Shown: positions 26,099-35,594 of the stretch, in pieces | Position numbering within the stretch: the first letter of the stretch is position 1 | Layout of the letters: every line of letters starts with the position of its first letter | Source of the DNA: CAWGMT01 sp963823675 | GTDB lineage: Bacteria > Planctomycetota > Planctomycetia > Isosphaerales > Isosphaeraceae | Length of the DNA: 64,000 nucleotides | Reading direction: 5' to 3' | NCBI GenBank assembly: GCA_963823675.1 | Contig: CAWGMT010000004.1 | Location: 124,001-188,000, forward strand | The notes under the pieces: model-generated | The model's database searches: none | What the model was told of the DNA's origin: nothing | Seen by the model: only the letters and a program-made list of their open reading frames with translations | Translations under genes and position numbers: made by a program

Positions 26099-27868
26099 TC
26101 AGCGACGCGTCATCAAATATGTGATGATATCGTTCCTTATGTCCTCCGAGAGGGCCAGGGCGAAGCTGGGCATTCGTGCGTAGGGGTTATCGAACCGCGG
26201 CTCCTCCAGGTGATAATGCAACCAGACTCTGGCACGCTCCCGTCGCTCGGATTCGAGGGTCTTTTCGAGTTTCGGCCGCTGTGCAGCCACGAAGCTGGAT
26301 TCCGAGGCGATCAGCTTCCTGACGGACGCCTCGTAGCCGGGCGAGTTGAGCCGGAAATCGAGATTGCTGATCACATGCGTCAGATCGGGAGCTTCGCGGC
26401 CGCCGGTTCCGTCCATTTGATGACACGAGGTACAGTTGCGGTTGAAGTAGACGCGGCCGCGGTCCTTGACCGGCATGGCCGCGAGTTGATTGTCGGCCAC
26501 AACCGGCAGGGCGAGTGTCTCGGTGGAGGGCACGACCTTGAAGACTCGCCCCCGAGCATCGTCCGTGCTGACCGTCTCACCCCAGAAGTCTGTGAAGTAG
26601 AGCCCATCGGGACCTTCGGCCAGGCCCAGCACGGTGGCCTTCATTTCGCCGGCATACTGGATCAAGACGTCCGGCGGGCGGTTGAGCGTTCCGAACTTGG
26701 CGTCGAGGGTGAACTCGACGATCGCCTTGCCCTGATTGGCCCCAACTCCGCCAGGCGGCCCATACAACCCCACGTAGCAACGGCCGGCCGTCCCCGGGCC
26801 AAGTACCGGGCGCTCCAGGATCTCCAGGCCGACCGGAGCGGTGTTGTCGACCGGGCCCCAGGTGTAGAGCGCGTTCAGCCGCATACTCTCCGGGTCGCCG
26901 TTCCAACCGTAGGAACCACCCGCGATCACCCTCATGAACCGGTCGATGTTCTTGCCGTTGTCGACAGCGAAGCAATTCCGATTGGCGTCGAAATCGAAAT
27001 CGAAAATGTTACGGACGCCCGAGGCGTAGACCGCGCATCGAGGAGACTCGGGGGCGAACGATTCGTAGAACGGATTGCTTTCGCAAGCCGTGCCGTCGAG
27101 GTTCAAGCGAAGGATCTTACCCCCGTACTTGCTCAGGTCGAGGCTCAAGGGGGCGTTCTCGGCATCACCGACCGAAACATAGAGCTTGCCGTCGGGGCCA
27201 ACGACCACCTGCTGGATCTGATTGGAAGGCGCGGTGAATTCATCAAACACGCGCACGGTCTCGACCTTCTGGACTCGCTTGCCGCCCGGAGCGCTATGGA
27301 GCCGCAGGATCCGGTTCTGCGAGAGCCCCGTGGTTTCGTCCTTGAACGCGCCGGTAACCAGGAGGTCCTCGGTACCCGGCACAAGAGCAAGGCCTGAAAG
27401 GCCCATCTCGTCGGTCATTTCCCGGCTGATCGGCTTGAAGTTCGTCAGCCCGTCGGCGTACGTTCGAACCAGGCCGTCGCGACCGACGTACTTGACCTTG
27501 CCATGAAGCTCGTTGACGTAGAAGACGGGCGAGTCAGCGTCCGGCCCGACCCTGGCGGCGAATACCAGGTTGACCGGATAATCAAGCCCTGCCGCCACGA
27601 GCTTCACGTCGAACCCCGGACGCACATTCCATTCGGGGTGAGCCGGTGACGGCACCGCACGCCAGGTGTACAGGCGCGGCATGAAGTACCCGTACGAGAA
27701 ACGCGAGAAGTTGTTCTCGCCGAGACCGACTCGATTCTCGAGCCAGTGCACGGTGTGCCGGCCGGTTCGATCATAGAGGATACCAAGCGCAGCAAGGCCG
27801 CCAAGTGCGATGCCGAGACCAAAAGCCAGCATGATCCTGATTTTAAATAACGATCTGACTATAGTCAT
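26099..27868 (-). CDS. PQQ-dependent sugar dehydrogenase-like protein with C-terminal cytochrome c
   Basis: 589 residues. An N-terminal signal/anchor (IMLAFGLGIALGGLAALGIL) is followed by a six-bladed glucose/sorbosone-dehydrogenase-type propeller (about 80-450): YPVNLVFAARVG, NQIQQVVVGPDGKLYVSVGD, YASGVRNIFDFDFD and ADGPDGLYFTDFWG-type blades (here AEGPDGLYFTDFWG). The c-type cytochrome domain (about 480-589) has haem site CTSCH and a likely axial Met in ARMPSFAL. It should oxidise an aldose or similar outside the cytoplasm and pass electrons to its own haem. It sits alone within the glycan locus; whether it acts on that glycan is not shown. Confidence 0.87.
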   Translation of the reverse strand: MTIVRSLFKIRIMLAFGLGIALGGLAALGILYDRTGRHTVHWLENRVGLGENNFSRFSYGYFMPRLYTWRAVPSPAHPEWNVRPGFDVKLVAAGLDYPVNLVFAARVGPDADSPVFYVNELHGKVKYVGRDGLVRTYADGLTNFKPISREMTDEMGLSGLALVPGTEDLLVTGAFKDETTGLSQNRILRLHSAPGGKRVQKVETVRVFDEFTAPSNQIQQVVVGPDGKLYVSVGDAENAPLSLDLSKYGGKILRLNLDGTACESNPFYESFAPESPRCAVYASGVRNIFDFDFDANRNCFAVDNGKNIDRFMRVIAGGSYGWNGDPESMRLNALYTWGPVDNTAPVGLEILERPVLGPGTAGRCYVGLYGPPGGVGANQGKAIVEFTLDAKFGTLNRPPDVLIQYAGEMKATVLGLAEGPDGLYFTDFWGETVSTDDARGRVFKVVPSTETLALPVVADNQLAAMPVKDRGRVYFNRNCTSCHQMDGTGGREAPDLTHVISNLDFRLNSPGYEASVRKLIASESSFVAAQRPKLEKTLESERRERARVWLHYHLEEPRFDNPYARMPSFALALSEDIRNDIITYLMTRR

Positions 27869-28158
27869 TTCATTCTTATATGATCTGAGTATTGATCACT
27901 TCCCGATTGCAATGAAGTAATGCAAGTATCATGCTCTCTTTTCTACACAACCGGCGTGCTGGTCCGTCCCTGGCCGAGCACTCAGCGTGCAAACCCATCA
28001 TTGTCCGCTGGGCTGACAGGGTCAAGAGGCAATTCTGGGACTCCGAACGGGGCGACGGCCGGCGGGAAAAAAGTGGTCAATCGTGCTGATAAAAAGGGGC
28101 GCGAGTCGCTGTGAGAGCGCCCTTAGGCGCGCGCGAGAGCAAGTTTGACGAATTCACC

Positions 28159-28221
28159 ATTGTGGTGCAGGCGTCCCGCCTGCATTCCTTGTACCGGCAG
28201 GCGGGACGCCTGCACCACAAT
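28159..28221. repeat. Perfect 25-bp inverted repeat
   Basis: Arms 28159-28183 and 28197-28221 are exact complements (core GCAGGCGGGACGCCTGC), with a 13-nt loop. Each arm itself contains a nested short palindrome. It stands in the 512-nt stretch 27,869-28,380 between the divergent dehydrogenase and HTTM-like genes, which otherwise shows no gene. The form is that of a REP/MITE-type dispersed element; it is not followed by a T-run. Confidence 0.9.
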
Positions 28222-28380
28222 TGGCAAAGTTATTACTTCGCGGTCCCTCAACTTCCTGACTCTCGGTTTTCTTGGTAACATTATTCGAGGCTTTGCGGGA
28301 CTTTTCCCGGCCGCCGGAATGTCGGTCCGCCACGCCGGAAGCAAGCTTGGGGCACCACTTCATTCATTGGCCCCCGGTTG

Positions 28381-29847
28381 ATGAAAACTCGACGCCGAAG
28401 ATTGGTCTACGACGAAGGGCACTCCAGAATGGACGACATCACGCCAGAGCACAGTCGAAACCTTGACGTCTTCGCCTTCCTCTGGGCGTGGGCTTCGATC
28501 ATCCATCAGGCAAAACTGGGCCTTTGGGCGCTGGACGGACTCGACATCGTGATGACATGCGCCGCGGCGCTCGTGATTGCGAGGCCAGGGAGCCTGGCGA
28601 ATTTCTTGACGCTGGTCGTCATCCAGCTCGCCGACCTCTTGGTCAAGTTGCCCGATCTCAACAATCACCCCGTGGTGATGTTGTTGAGCGACATGGTCAT
28701 TGTCGCGGCAATTGTCAGGGAAATCTGGTTGCGCCCGAGCACTCCGATCGACAAAGGGTCGCTGTTTGACTCCTTTGCGCCGGTGCTGCGCGTCATGGCG
28801 GTCGTCGTCTATTTCTGGGCCACATTCCACAAGTTGAACTGGGATTACCTCGATCCCACCTACAGCGCGGCCGTCGTGCACTACGAACACCTCGTCCGCC
28901 TGATCGCGCGCTTCGGCTTGCAGTTGCCGACCTTGGAATGGGCCAAGTACGGCGCGATTTACGGGACGCTGGTTATCGAATCGGCGATTCCGATACTGCT
29001 CGTATTCGCTCGGACGCGAATCGCTGGGCTCTGGGTGGGTCTTTTGTTTCATCTCATGCTCGCCATCGAGAACTACCACGACTTTTCCGCAGTGGCCTAT
29101 GCGATGCTGTTCCTGTTCACACCCGCGAACTTTCTGGACTTGATGGCGGAGTGGTGGCAGAAATCGCTGCTCGGGCGGATATCAGCTCGGGTCGCAAAGG
29201 CCGCGATACTCCGGCCGATCCCGATCCAGGTCTGGCTGGCTGTGCTGGCATCCATCGCTTTCGGGACGTTCAACCACTACCACGTATTCAGGGTTCTGGC
29301 GGTGGTCTTCGACTGCGGATGCATCGTGGCTTTTGCCGGGGCAATCCATGGCCGAACCTCGGCGGTGGCCGAGCGAACCAACGCGCTGAAACTGGTCCAC
29401 CCGGCGTTCGTGATTTTCCCGCTGCTCGCGCTCTTCAACGGAGCTTGCCCCTATCTGGGCCTGAAAACGCGGAGCTGCTTCGCGATGTTCAGCAACTTGA
29501 GGACGGAGGGAGGAAGGACCAATCATTTACTCGTGCCGACCGGGCTCCAGATTGCTGGCTTCCAGCAGGACATGATCCGGATCGTCGAGTCGTCCGACCC
29601 GTTCATCGCGGGAATTGCCGAGCGGGGCAGCTTGATCCCGTTCTTCAACTTGCGTACCTATATCAGTGCCAAGGCGAATCGCGGCGAGACCGGCACATAT
29701 GTGAAATACATGCGCGGCGAACAAGTCGTGACCGTGACGAACGCCGAAAAAGACGAAGAGCTTTCGAGGCCTTACCCGATCTATATGAGGAAGCTTCTGC
29801 TTTTCGGCGAAACCAACCCTGGTCCCCACCAGCCCATCCGCCACTGA
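28381..29847 (+). CDS. HTTM-like polytopic membrane protein
   Basis: About 488 residues and the only plus-strand gene of the right-hand locus. About nine to ten hydrophobic segments (DIVMTCAAALVIARPG, VLRVMAVVVYFWATFHKLNW, AIYGTLVIESAIPILLVFAR, GLWVGLLFHLMLAIENYHDF and others) and a C-terminal soluble part. The FHKLNWDYLDP and GLLFHLMLAIENY patterns recall the horizontally transferred transmembrane (HTTM)/vitamin-K-carboxylase-like family, as does LKTRSCFAMFSNLRTEGG. The function is unknown. The start is uncertain: ATG 28381 or, after Arg-rich residues, ATG 28429. Confidence 0.7.
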   Translation: MKTRRRRLVYDEGHSRMDDITPEHSRNLDVFAFLWAWASIIHQAKLGLWALDGLDIVMTCAAALVIARPGSLANFLTLVVIQLADLLVKLPDLNNHPVVMLLSDMVIVAAIVREIWLRPSTPIDKGSLFDSFAPVLRVMAVVVYFWATFHKLNWDYLDPTYSAAVVHYEHLVRLIARFGLQLPTLEWAKYGAIYGTLVIESAIPILLVFARTRIAGLWVGLLFHLMLAIENYHDFSAVAYAMLFLFTPANFLDLMAEWWQKSLLGRISARVAKAAILRPIPIQVWLAVLASIAFGTFNHYHVFRVLAVVFDCGCIVAFAGAIHGRTSAVAERTNALKLVHPAFVIFPLLALFNGACPYLGLKTRSCFAMFSNLRTEGGRTNHLLVPTGLQIAGFQQDMIRIVESSDPFIAGIAERGSLIPFFNLRTYISAKANRGETGTYVKYMRGEQVVTVTNAEKDEELSRPYPIYMRKLLLFGETNPGPHQPIRH

Positions 29848-29877
29848 GGATCTGGGCAGAAATGAGTTAGCGGAAGA

Positions 29878-29927
29878 GTCGTCTTTCGCTCCTCGAAAGA
29901 AAGCCCCCTCGCGGAGCGAAAGGCGAC
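29878..29927. repeat. Inverted repeat between convergent genes
   Basis: GTCGTCTTTCGCTCC (29878-29892) and GGAGCGAAAGGCGAC (29913-29927) pair at 14 of 15 positions, with a 20-nt spacer. It lies between the converging ends of the HTTM-like and spermidine-synthase-like genes. It could be a bidirectional transcription stop or a dispersed palindrome. Confidence 0.7.
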
Positions 29928-29956
29928 ACTTACAGTTGCGCGGCGCCTGACCAGAA

Positions 29957-32447
29957 TCAGCAATGAGCCGCCACGGCGGCTTCGTGCCGCTTGGTGCGAG
30001 GCCCCGTCAGGAGGAGCGACGCCGTCGGTAAGAGGACGAGATAACAAACGGCGCCCAGGCGAATTGTCGTGTCGATCGAGAAGGCGATACTGCAAGCCAC
30101 TGCCAGACCAGCCGCCAGAACACCGGCGGCGCCGTTGACGCCCCAGAACCAGGGAGTCGGCCGGGCGTCCTGATTCATGACCAGCCTCATTCCCAACGGG
30201 AAGCCGAATCCCATCAGCACGCCGGCAGGCAGAATCACCGCAATGCTGACCAGCGAGCGGACGAAGAGCCCCGCGGATTCCAGCGATGAATGGATCAATG
30301 CCGGCAGCCAGTGAGGCAGCCCCAGGAGGTAGATCACGAGCAGGGACAGCCAGACGAAGACGCCGAGGGGACCTTTCGGCATGAGCTTCTCCGAGAGCAA
30401 TGATCCCAGGCCCGTTGACAGGATGATGCTGAACAGGACGATGCTGAGGGCATAGATCGGGTGCCCCATGAACACGGAAATCCGCTGAATCAGCCCGATT
30501 TCGATGAACATGAAGCCCAGACCGATCAGCAGGAAGTACGCACTACCGAAAATCGCCAGGCGGCTGTCAACTTTATGGAGCGATGAGCGGGCTGGCAGGA
30601 TAATGGCGACGACCACTGTCAGGAAGGACAGGACGATCAGCAGAAGCAGGGTCGCCATGGCAATCAAATTGCCCACCACGACGAGGCTCTCGTCCCTCGT
30701 GAAGGACCCGGTTCGCCGGTATTCGTTGACGTACTGCTTGAGGTTGCCCAGGTTGAATAATCGCAACTGATTGAAGAAAAACGGCCGGGAGTCCGTCGGA
30801 GGGGACAGATCAAGCCAGTATCTACCAGCTCTGAGATTGAGCTCGTCCATGCTGGTTGCGGACAGCAAGTCCTGAAACACCGGGTCCGCCGAGGGGTGGT
30901 CGGGACTGGCAAGCACGTGGAACTTCAAGCGCCGGCACGCATCATTCAAGGCGCGAAGGTCGCCGGCTGCAAGAGGCGCCCGCGAAACGATGAGCGTCGC
31001 GAGGTTGCCCACGCTCGCCAGGAAAATGTGATCACGAGGGTTGGGAACTCCCAGGGAGAGCAAGGCCGCGACTGCCAGGCTGGTGGTCCGGCCAATCTCG
31101 ATCGGCGCCGACGGCGCATGCCACCGCGACACCGAGAAAAGGCCCTTCGGGCCCAGCGCGGCCAGGAAAATCCGCCAGCCCTCTACCGTGTAGAGCGAGC
31201 TCTCCGATAACGAGAAAGCGCCGGCTCCCGTGGAGGCGAAGGTGTCGATCATGCTCATCTCGATGACGTCGAATTTCTCATGCGTCCGCGCAAACCAGCT
31301 CCTCCCCTCATCGACAAACAGACGCACGCCAGGCAAGTCGGCGATCCCGGCATAGCTCCGGAGCTTCGCCGGATCCGTCAATAGGTTGAACGAAGATCGG
31401 ATTGAGCTCCACCCCGGTGATGTCGCGAGCCCCGAAAATGTAGGCGGAGAGAAGGTCGCGGCCACTCCCCACTCCGATGACCGCCACACGACCGGTCGGC
31501 CGGGCATAATAGACCAGGTTGCTGATATCATATTTCAGAAAGTCAACTTTAGCGGTGTCGCCCGAGAATTTCGGCATCACCGTGCCGGCAAAACCGTCGA
31601 TATTGAGTGCCCGCTGCTCCACCGACTGGCCGCGAGGAAGAGTGGACGACGCCCCCCACAGATATGGCTCGTAGTCGCGATCGCTGGTTACAGCGATGCG
31701 CGAAAAGGAGTTCCATTTCTCGAATTCAAAATTCGTACCAACTTCGACCAGACCAAATTTCGCTGAGATCGGCTGGAAGCCGTAACGGGTCGCCGCATTG
31801 GCCACGGCGAGTGCCATGAGCGCACCGGCGACCAGACCGGGACGCCGCAGCACTCGCCAGTTGAGGAAGCCGTAGCCGTGAGCCGTTTCGCCCCCAGCGG
31901 CTCGGAAACATACTCCAGCCACGGCTGCCAAAGCTGCGACGACGAACACCGCGGATGCTGCGTCGATGCGGTTCAAGAGCAGTGGAACCACAAGGCATCC
32001 GCAAGCGGCACCCAGCAGGTCCACACCGTAGGTGATTCCAACGGAGAACGGACTTCTGGTCAGAGCCAGTGATACCGCCACTCCTGCCACCGCAAACGGA
32101 GCGGCCAGGAGGATTACCACCTTGAGCCAGATCACCAAGAGCGTGCTGACTCTCACGAACGGCAACGGAGACGCGAGCTGCAACAGGAAACAGACGAGGA
32201 TTGCCAGTGCGTAGGCTGTTGATACCAGCGACAAGTAGCTCGCGACATTGGTCGGATTAATCTTGTTGAGCTTGAAATAAACAAAGATCGCACCGGCGGT
32301 CATGCCGAGCATCGCCATGCTGATCGAGAGAAACGCCAGGTAATACATCGAGACGACCGAGAGGACGCGCGTCTCGATGATTTGCAGCATGAGCGTCAAC
32401 ATGCAAATCAGAAAAAGGCCTATGAAAAAGCCCCTTCTCTGCACCAT
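29957..32447 (-). CDS. Spermidine-synthase-like fused membrane protein (frameshifted)
   Basis: About 830 residues once one extra base near 31,388 is allowed for. Upstream of the shift the sequence reads GVELNPIFV and continues in the next frame as NLLTDPAKLRSYAG. From ATG 32447 (AACTGGAG ribosome site) come N-terminal membrane segments (FFIGLFLICMLTLMLQIIET, ISMAMLGMTAGAIFVYF, others) and a central Rossmann domain of aminopropyltransferase/methyltransferase type (VAVIGVGSGRDLLSAYIFGA, then FDVIEMSMIDTFASTG). Six or so further membrane segments follow (LLLIVLSFLTVVVAIILP, AYFLLIGLGFMFIEIGLIQR). The family is common in planctomycetes and its reaction is not established. Single-base damage in an otherwise intact gene suggests an assembly error. 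Confidence 0.78.
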
Positions 32448-32550
32448 GACTTGGTCTCCAGTTGACTTCCAGGTTGCGGCAGGGGCGCGCAAATCGAATG
32501 AAGAAGGATGGCGAAGACGGCGAGGAAAATCCGCTCGTCGGTTTGACAAC

Positions 32551-33609
32551 TCACGACTTGCCGACGTTCATCACCCGGCTGATCTTCACGTGGACGGCGT
32601 GGAGGGTTGCCAACGGCAACCCGGCCAGTGCCGGGTGGCAGGCAGTCAGGCCCCGGAGCATCGCGCCCATCGACGTCCGCGCATCGAGCCATCTTGGGCT
32701 CATCCCCAGGTCCTTTGCAACTCTGCGCGATGCCAGAACGTAGGGCGAGACGTCCGTTGCCAGGTCGATAAGGAGCCGGTTTGCGCGACCACCATCGCGC
32801 GGACACACCCACGGCTTGCGGCCGATACAGTGGATCAAGGGCGGTAGCCCGCGGAACAAGTCTAGCAACCGATCGTGGGGCCGGTAACCCGATGACCCGG
32901 CGCACTGGGCGATGTGACGGCCCAGGCGCAGGCAATCGTAAGACACCTGGCCGAATTCGGCGCTTTCCAGCACGGCGGTCAAGAGCCAGTCGTCGCTCTT
33001 GAGATGAAGCGGACGACGTTCATAGGGGACCATCTGCGCCCGGCGGTAGCCGGGGTCATGCACCATCTCGAGCCAGCGCTCAAGCAGCGGCCGGTGGGCC
33101 TGCGTGGCGCGCACGAAGCAACCGTTGATCCGCTGCATCGGCCGCGCCGAATGCATTCCCCATAGATGGCACACGGGAATCACGGGGGGCTGGTCCCACT
33201 CCTCGGTCGCAATCAGGGAATCATGCGGGAATTCCTCGAGGAGCGCAGCGATCGAACGGGTGACGATCATGTCGCAGTCGATCCAGATCGCCTCGGGCCT
33301 CCCCGCATCCAATTCCTGGAGCAAGAGCCAGGCCTTCACATCCCATCCGGCCACTCCGTCCGGCGCCGTCGTCGAGATGACCACTTGAGGCCTGCGCTCC
33401 GCCCAGGTCAGGACCGAAGCCGGAGCCTGCGGCACGGTCAGATGCAACGAGACATCGGGATCGACGCGACAGAGCGACTCCCCCATCAGAATCAAAGAGT
33501 CCATCGCTTCCGGGCGGTCTTCGTAGGAGCATACCCGGAGGGAGCGGTCAACCTTCGTGCAGGTGCTGACAGAGCGATCATCCTCCGTGATTGCTCGGGT
33601 CGTCCGCAT
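32551..33609 (-). CDS. Putative glycosyltransferase (GT-A-like, single DxD)
   Basis: 352 residues from ATG 33609. The longer open frame to 33861 overlaps the neighbouring gene and looks like its shadow. Seen: RSLRVCSYEDRPEAMDSLIL, a WDVKAWLLLQELDAGRPEAI helix followed by IWIDCDMIVTRSIAALLEEF (DxD metal/nucleotide-sugar site), INGCFVRATQAHRPLLERWL and a conserved LKSDDWLLTAVLE near the active site. There are no membrane segments. The pattern resembles nucleotide-diphospho-sugar transferases, but I cannot name the family with certainty. It lies between the spermidine-synthase-like and PMT-like genes on the same strand. Confidence 0.7.
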   Translation of the reverse strand: MRTTRAITEDDRSVSTCTKVDRSLRVCSYEDRPEAMDSLILMGESLCRVDPDVSLHLTVPQAPASVLTWAERRPQVVISTTAPDGVAGWDVKAWLLLQELDAGRPEAIWIDCDMIVTRSIAALLEEFPHDSLIATEEWDQPPVIPVCHLWGMHSARPMQRINGCFVRATQAHRPLLERWLEMVHDPGYRRAQMVPYERRPLHLKSDDWLLTAVLESAEFGQVSYDCLRLGRHIAQCAGSSGYRPHDRLLDLFRGLPPLIHCIGRKPWVCPRDGGRANRLLIDLATDVSPYVLASRRVAKDLGMSPRWLDARTSMGAMLRGLTACHPALAGLPLATLHAVHVKISRVMNVGKS

Positions 33610-33707
33610 GCTACTCGCCCCTGGTGAAAATGTCAGTTCCCGGCAGCTCCAGACTACCGATTGTCCCGGATGAGCCCCGATGAATGCGAGGTCGGAAACG
33701 GCCGGCT

Positions 33708-35378
33708 TCAAGGCGATCGGTCGGGCGGCTTCGCGGCAGGGTGCACCCGGTAGACCCGATAGGTCGGGTTCTGATACACCGGCTGGGCACCCGTTTCGGA
33801 GAGCCAGCGCGGCGTCGGGACGGGCCCGTCGAGGGTCACCAGCAGCGATTTCCCGCGCCATTCGTCGATCACCCGGCCCGTCTTGAGGAACTCACCGACC
33901 TCCTGTCGCCGCGCGTCGATGTCGGGCGTGGTGTCGAAGTGCCCGAACCACGGGCGGAGCGGGGTGTAGACTGCCGTAAGAAAGCCCACGTCGTGCGGAT
34001 CGCTGGTAAGAACCAGCGCGCCCTTGTTCTCAGGCTGGCTCATCCAGCGGTAGAGGGCGAGTTGATCGGCGGTGACGCTCCAGTACTTCTGCTGGTGGCC
34101 GAGCGCTGCATCCCAGACGAACGAGCCGAGCCAGAGGGCATTGTCCATCAGAAACACCGCGACGACCAACCCGACCGCCAGCGACCCGGCCACCGCCCCA
34201 CCCCACCGCCTTAGGCACGTGAGCAGGCCGATCAGCGTACTCGAGCCTATAAAAAAAAGGGACGTCCAGATATAGCCCCTGGCGAAATGCAGCGGCTGGA
34301 TCGGATCGATCGCGAACTCGTGGTTCGCCAGTGCGAATGCGACCACGAACCAGACCAGGAACAGGCGGTTCCGCGCGTCCGCAAAGAACACTCGCGCCAG
34401 TCTGAGGCGACGGATAGGCCAGACTGCCAGGGCGCCGACCAGTGCGTAGGCCGGCCCGAAGGTGCGTACCTGAAGCAGATAGGGATGCGCCCACGCTTTC
34501 ATGAGCGCCCGGTGCGCGGGGAATCGACGGAGAAAGACCAGGTGATAGCCGAAGTGCACGACTAACACCAGGAGCGACGCCAGGAAGAAACCGCTCGGCA
34601 CCGCGCCGCTCTGCACGAAGAACAACTCGAGCGCCGACCATGAGGCCAAGATCAATGCGAGCTCGATGCCCGTGAACGGATGAGACCATGAAACGATCAG
34701 CGCCAGGAACGCGGCGAGCCAGTAACTCCTGCGCAGCACGCTCAGGATGCAACCAAAAAACAGCGCATGGTACAAGGCCTCGGTGGGATAGACCATGTTG
34801 CGCCCGAAGTTGAGATGCCACCAGCCGTTGAAGGGATCGAGGATGAAGAGATGCTCGACGACGCCCGTTTTGGCCAGCGAGTACACGACACCGGCGATCA
34901 CCATCAGGCCGGCACCCCAGAAGAAGACCACGAGCCCGAGCCGACGCGCCCAGTCGCTCAGGCCGACGATTTCGGCGTACAGTGCCACTCCCACCCGGGC
35001 GCAGACCCATCCCGCCAAGACCTCGAAGATCAAGAAAAGCTGGTTGGGAGCAATCCCCGTCCAGTGCATCAGCGTGCCCAGCACCAGGGTCATCGGCTGG
35101 AAGTAGACGCTCGGAGACGCGTCGAACGCGTTGTATGGGTTGCTGTAGAAAAAGCGGAAATGGCCCGAGTCGAAATGCTGGCGGGCGTTGGCCATGTAGT
35201 AGGGCATGTCGTAATCGATGAACCCGGTCGGCTGGCGGCCGGGCATCTGGTACGCGAAGTGTGCGGCATACGGGACCAAGGCTGGTGCGAACAGGGCGAG
35301 GCTCACCAGCCAGAGGCGCAGTTCCGCGAAGACCCAAGATGGCCCAGGCGCTACACCGGCCACCGGGTTCTCGTTCAT
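33708..35378 (-). CDS. Polytopic GT-C-like membrane protein (paralogue 1)
   Basis: About 556 residues from ATG 35378, chosen because it aligns with the start of the paralogue at 54,758; ATG 35402 is possible. About ten to eleven membrane segments and a soluble C-terminal domain. A GFIDYDMPYYMANARQHFDS loop after the first helix holds acidic residues, as in GT-C enzymes that use polyprenyl-phosphate sugars. The whole protein resembles that at 53.1-54.8 kb: ELRLWLVSLALFAPALVPYA, HWTGIAPNQLFLIFEVLAGW, NFGRNMVYPTEALYHALFFG, FALANHEFAIDPIQPLHFAR and DEWRGKSLLVTLD all have close counterparts. Family name and sugar are not known. Confidence 0.75.
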   Translation of the reverse strand: MNENPVAGVAPGPSWVFAELRLWLVSLALFAPALVPYAAHFAYQMPGRQPTGFIDYDMPYYMANARQHFDSGHFRFFYSNPYNAFDASPSVYFQPMTLVLGTLMHWTGIAPNQLFLIFEVLAGWVCARVGVALYAEIVGLSDWARRLGLVVFFWGAGLMVIAGVVYSLAKTGVVEHLFILDPFNGWWHLNFGRNMVYPTEALYHALFFGCILSVLRRSYWLAAFLALIVSWSHPFTGIELALILASWSALELFFVQSGAVPSGFFLASLLVLVVHFGYHLVFLRRFPAHRALMKAWAHPYLLQVRTFGPAYALVGALAVWPIRRLRLARVFFADARNRLFLVWFVVAFALANHEFAIDPIQPLHFARGYIWTSLFFIGSSTLIGLLTCLRRWGGAVAGSLAVGLVVAVFLMDNALWLGSFVWDAALGHQQKYWSVTADQLALYRWMSQPENKGALVLTSDPHDVGFLTAVYTPLRPWFGHFDTTPDIDARRQEVGEFLKTGRVIDEWRGKSLLVTLDGPVPTPRWLSETGAQPVYQNPTYRVYRVHPAAKPPDRSP

Positions 35379-35466
35379 GGCTCCCTTTTCACTTGGAATC
35401 ATGCTTTCTGCAACCATCCGCGTGTTGATTCTCTTCTTATCGTTGTGCAGCGCCCGACGCGGCGTA

Positions 35467-35594
35467 GCCGCAACCAACAGATCGAGGGACAGAGCCCCCT
35501 CCTACAGCGGCGCAGCAGCACTTTTGTAAGAGCGGGCTCCGTCCGGCGATCCCAGGATGCGCGCATCGTACGGAGATGTTTGCGACGAAGAATC
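35467..35594 (-). repeat. Palindromic repeat copy B (intact, without intron)
   Basis: 128 nt matching the two exon halves around the group II intron at 11.2-13.2 kb. It is internally palindromic: arms 35480-35505 and 35526-35551 (21 of 26 pairs) around a 20-nt spacer, GATCGAGGGACAGAGC against GAGCGGGCTCCGTCCGG-type sequence. Its right part overlaps the 3' end of the SGNH gene at 35,502 and supplies that protein's last 30 or so residues. Confidence 0.85.

Noticed and set aside
26057..27397. Plus-strand 446-residue frame opposite the dehydrogenase
   Set aside because: The minus strand carries a complete propeller with a CTSCH haem site; the plus frame has no motif.
28123..28381. Small frames around the 25-bp inverted repeat
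   Set aside because: They arise from the palindrome itself and have no ribosome site or recognisable protein sequence.
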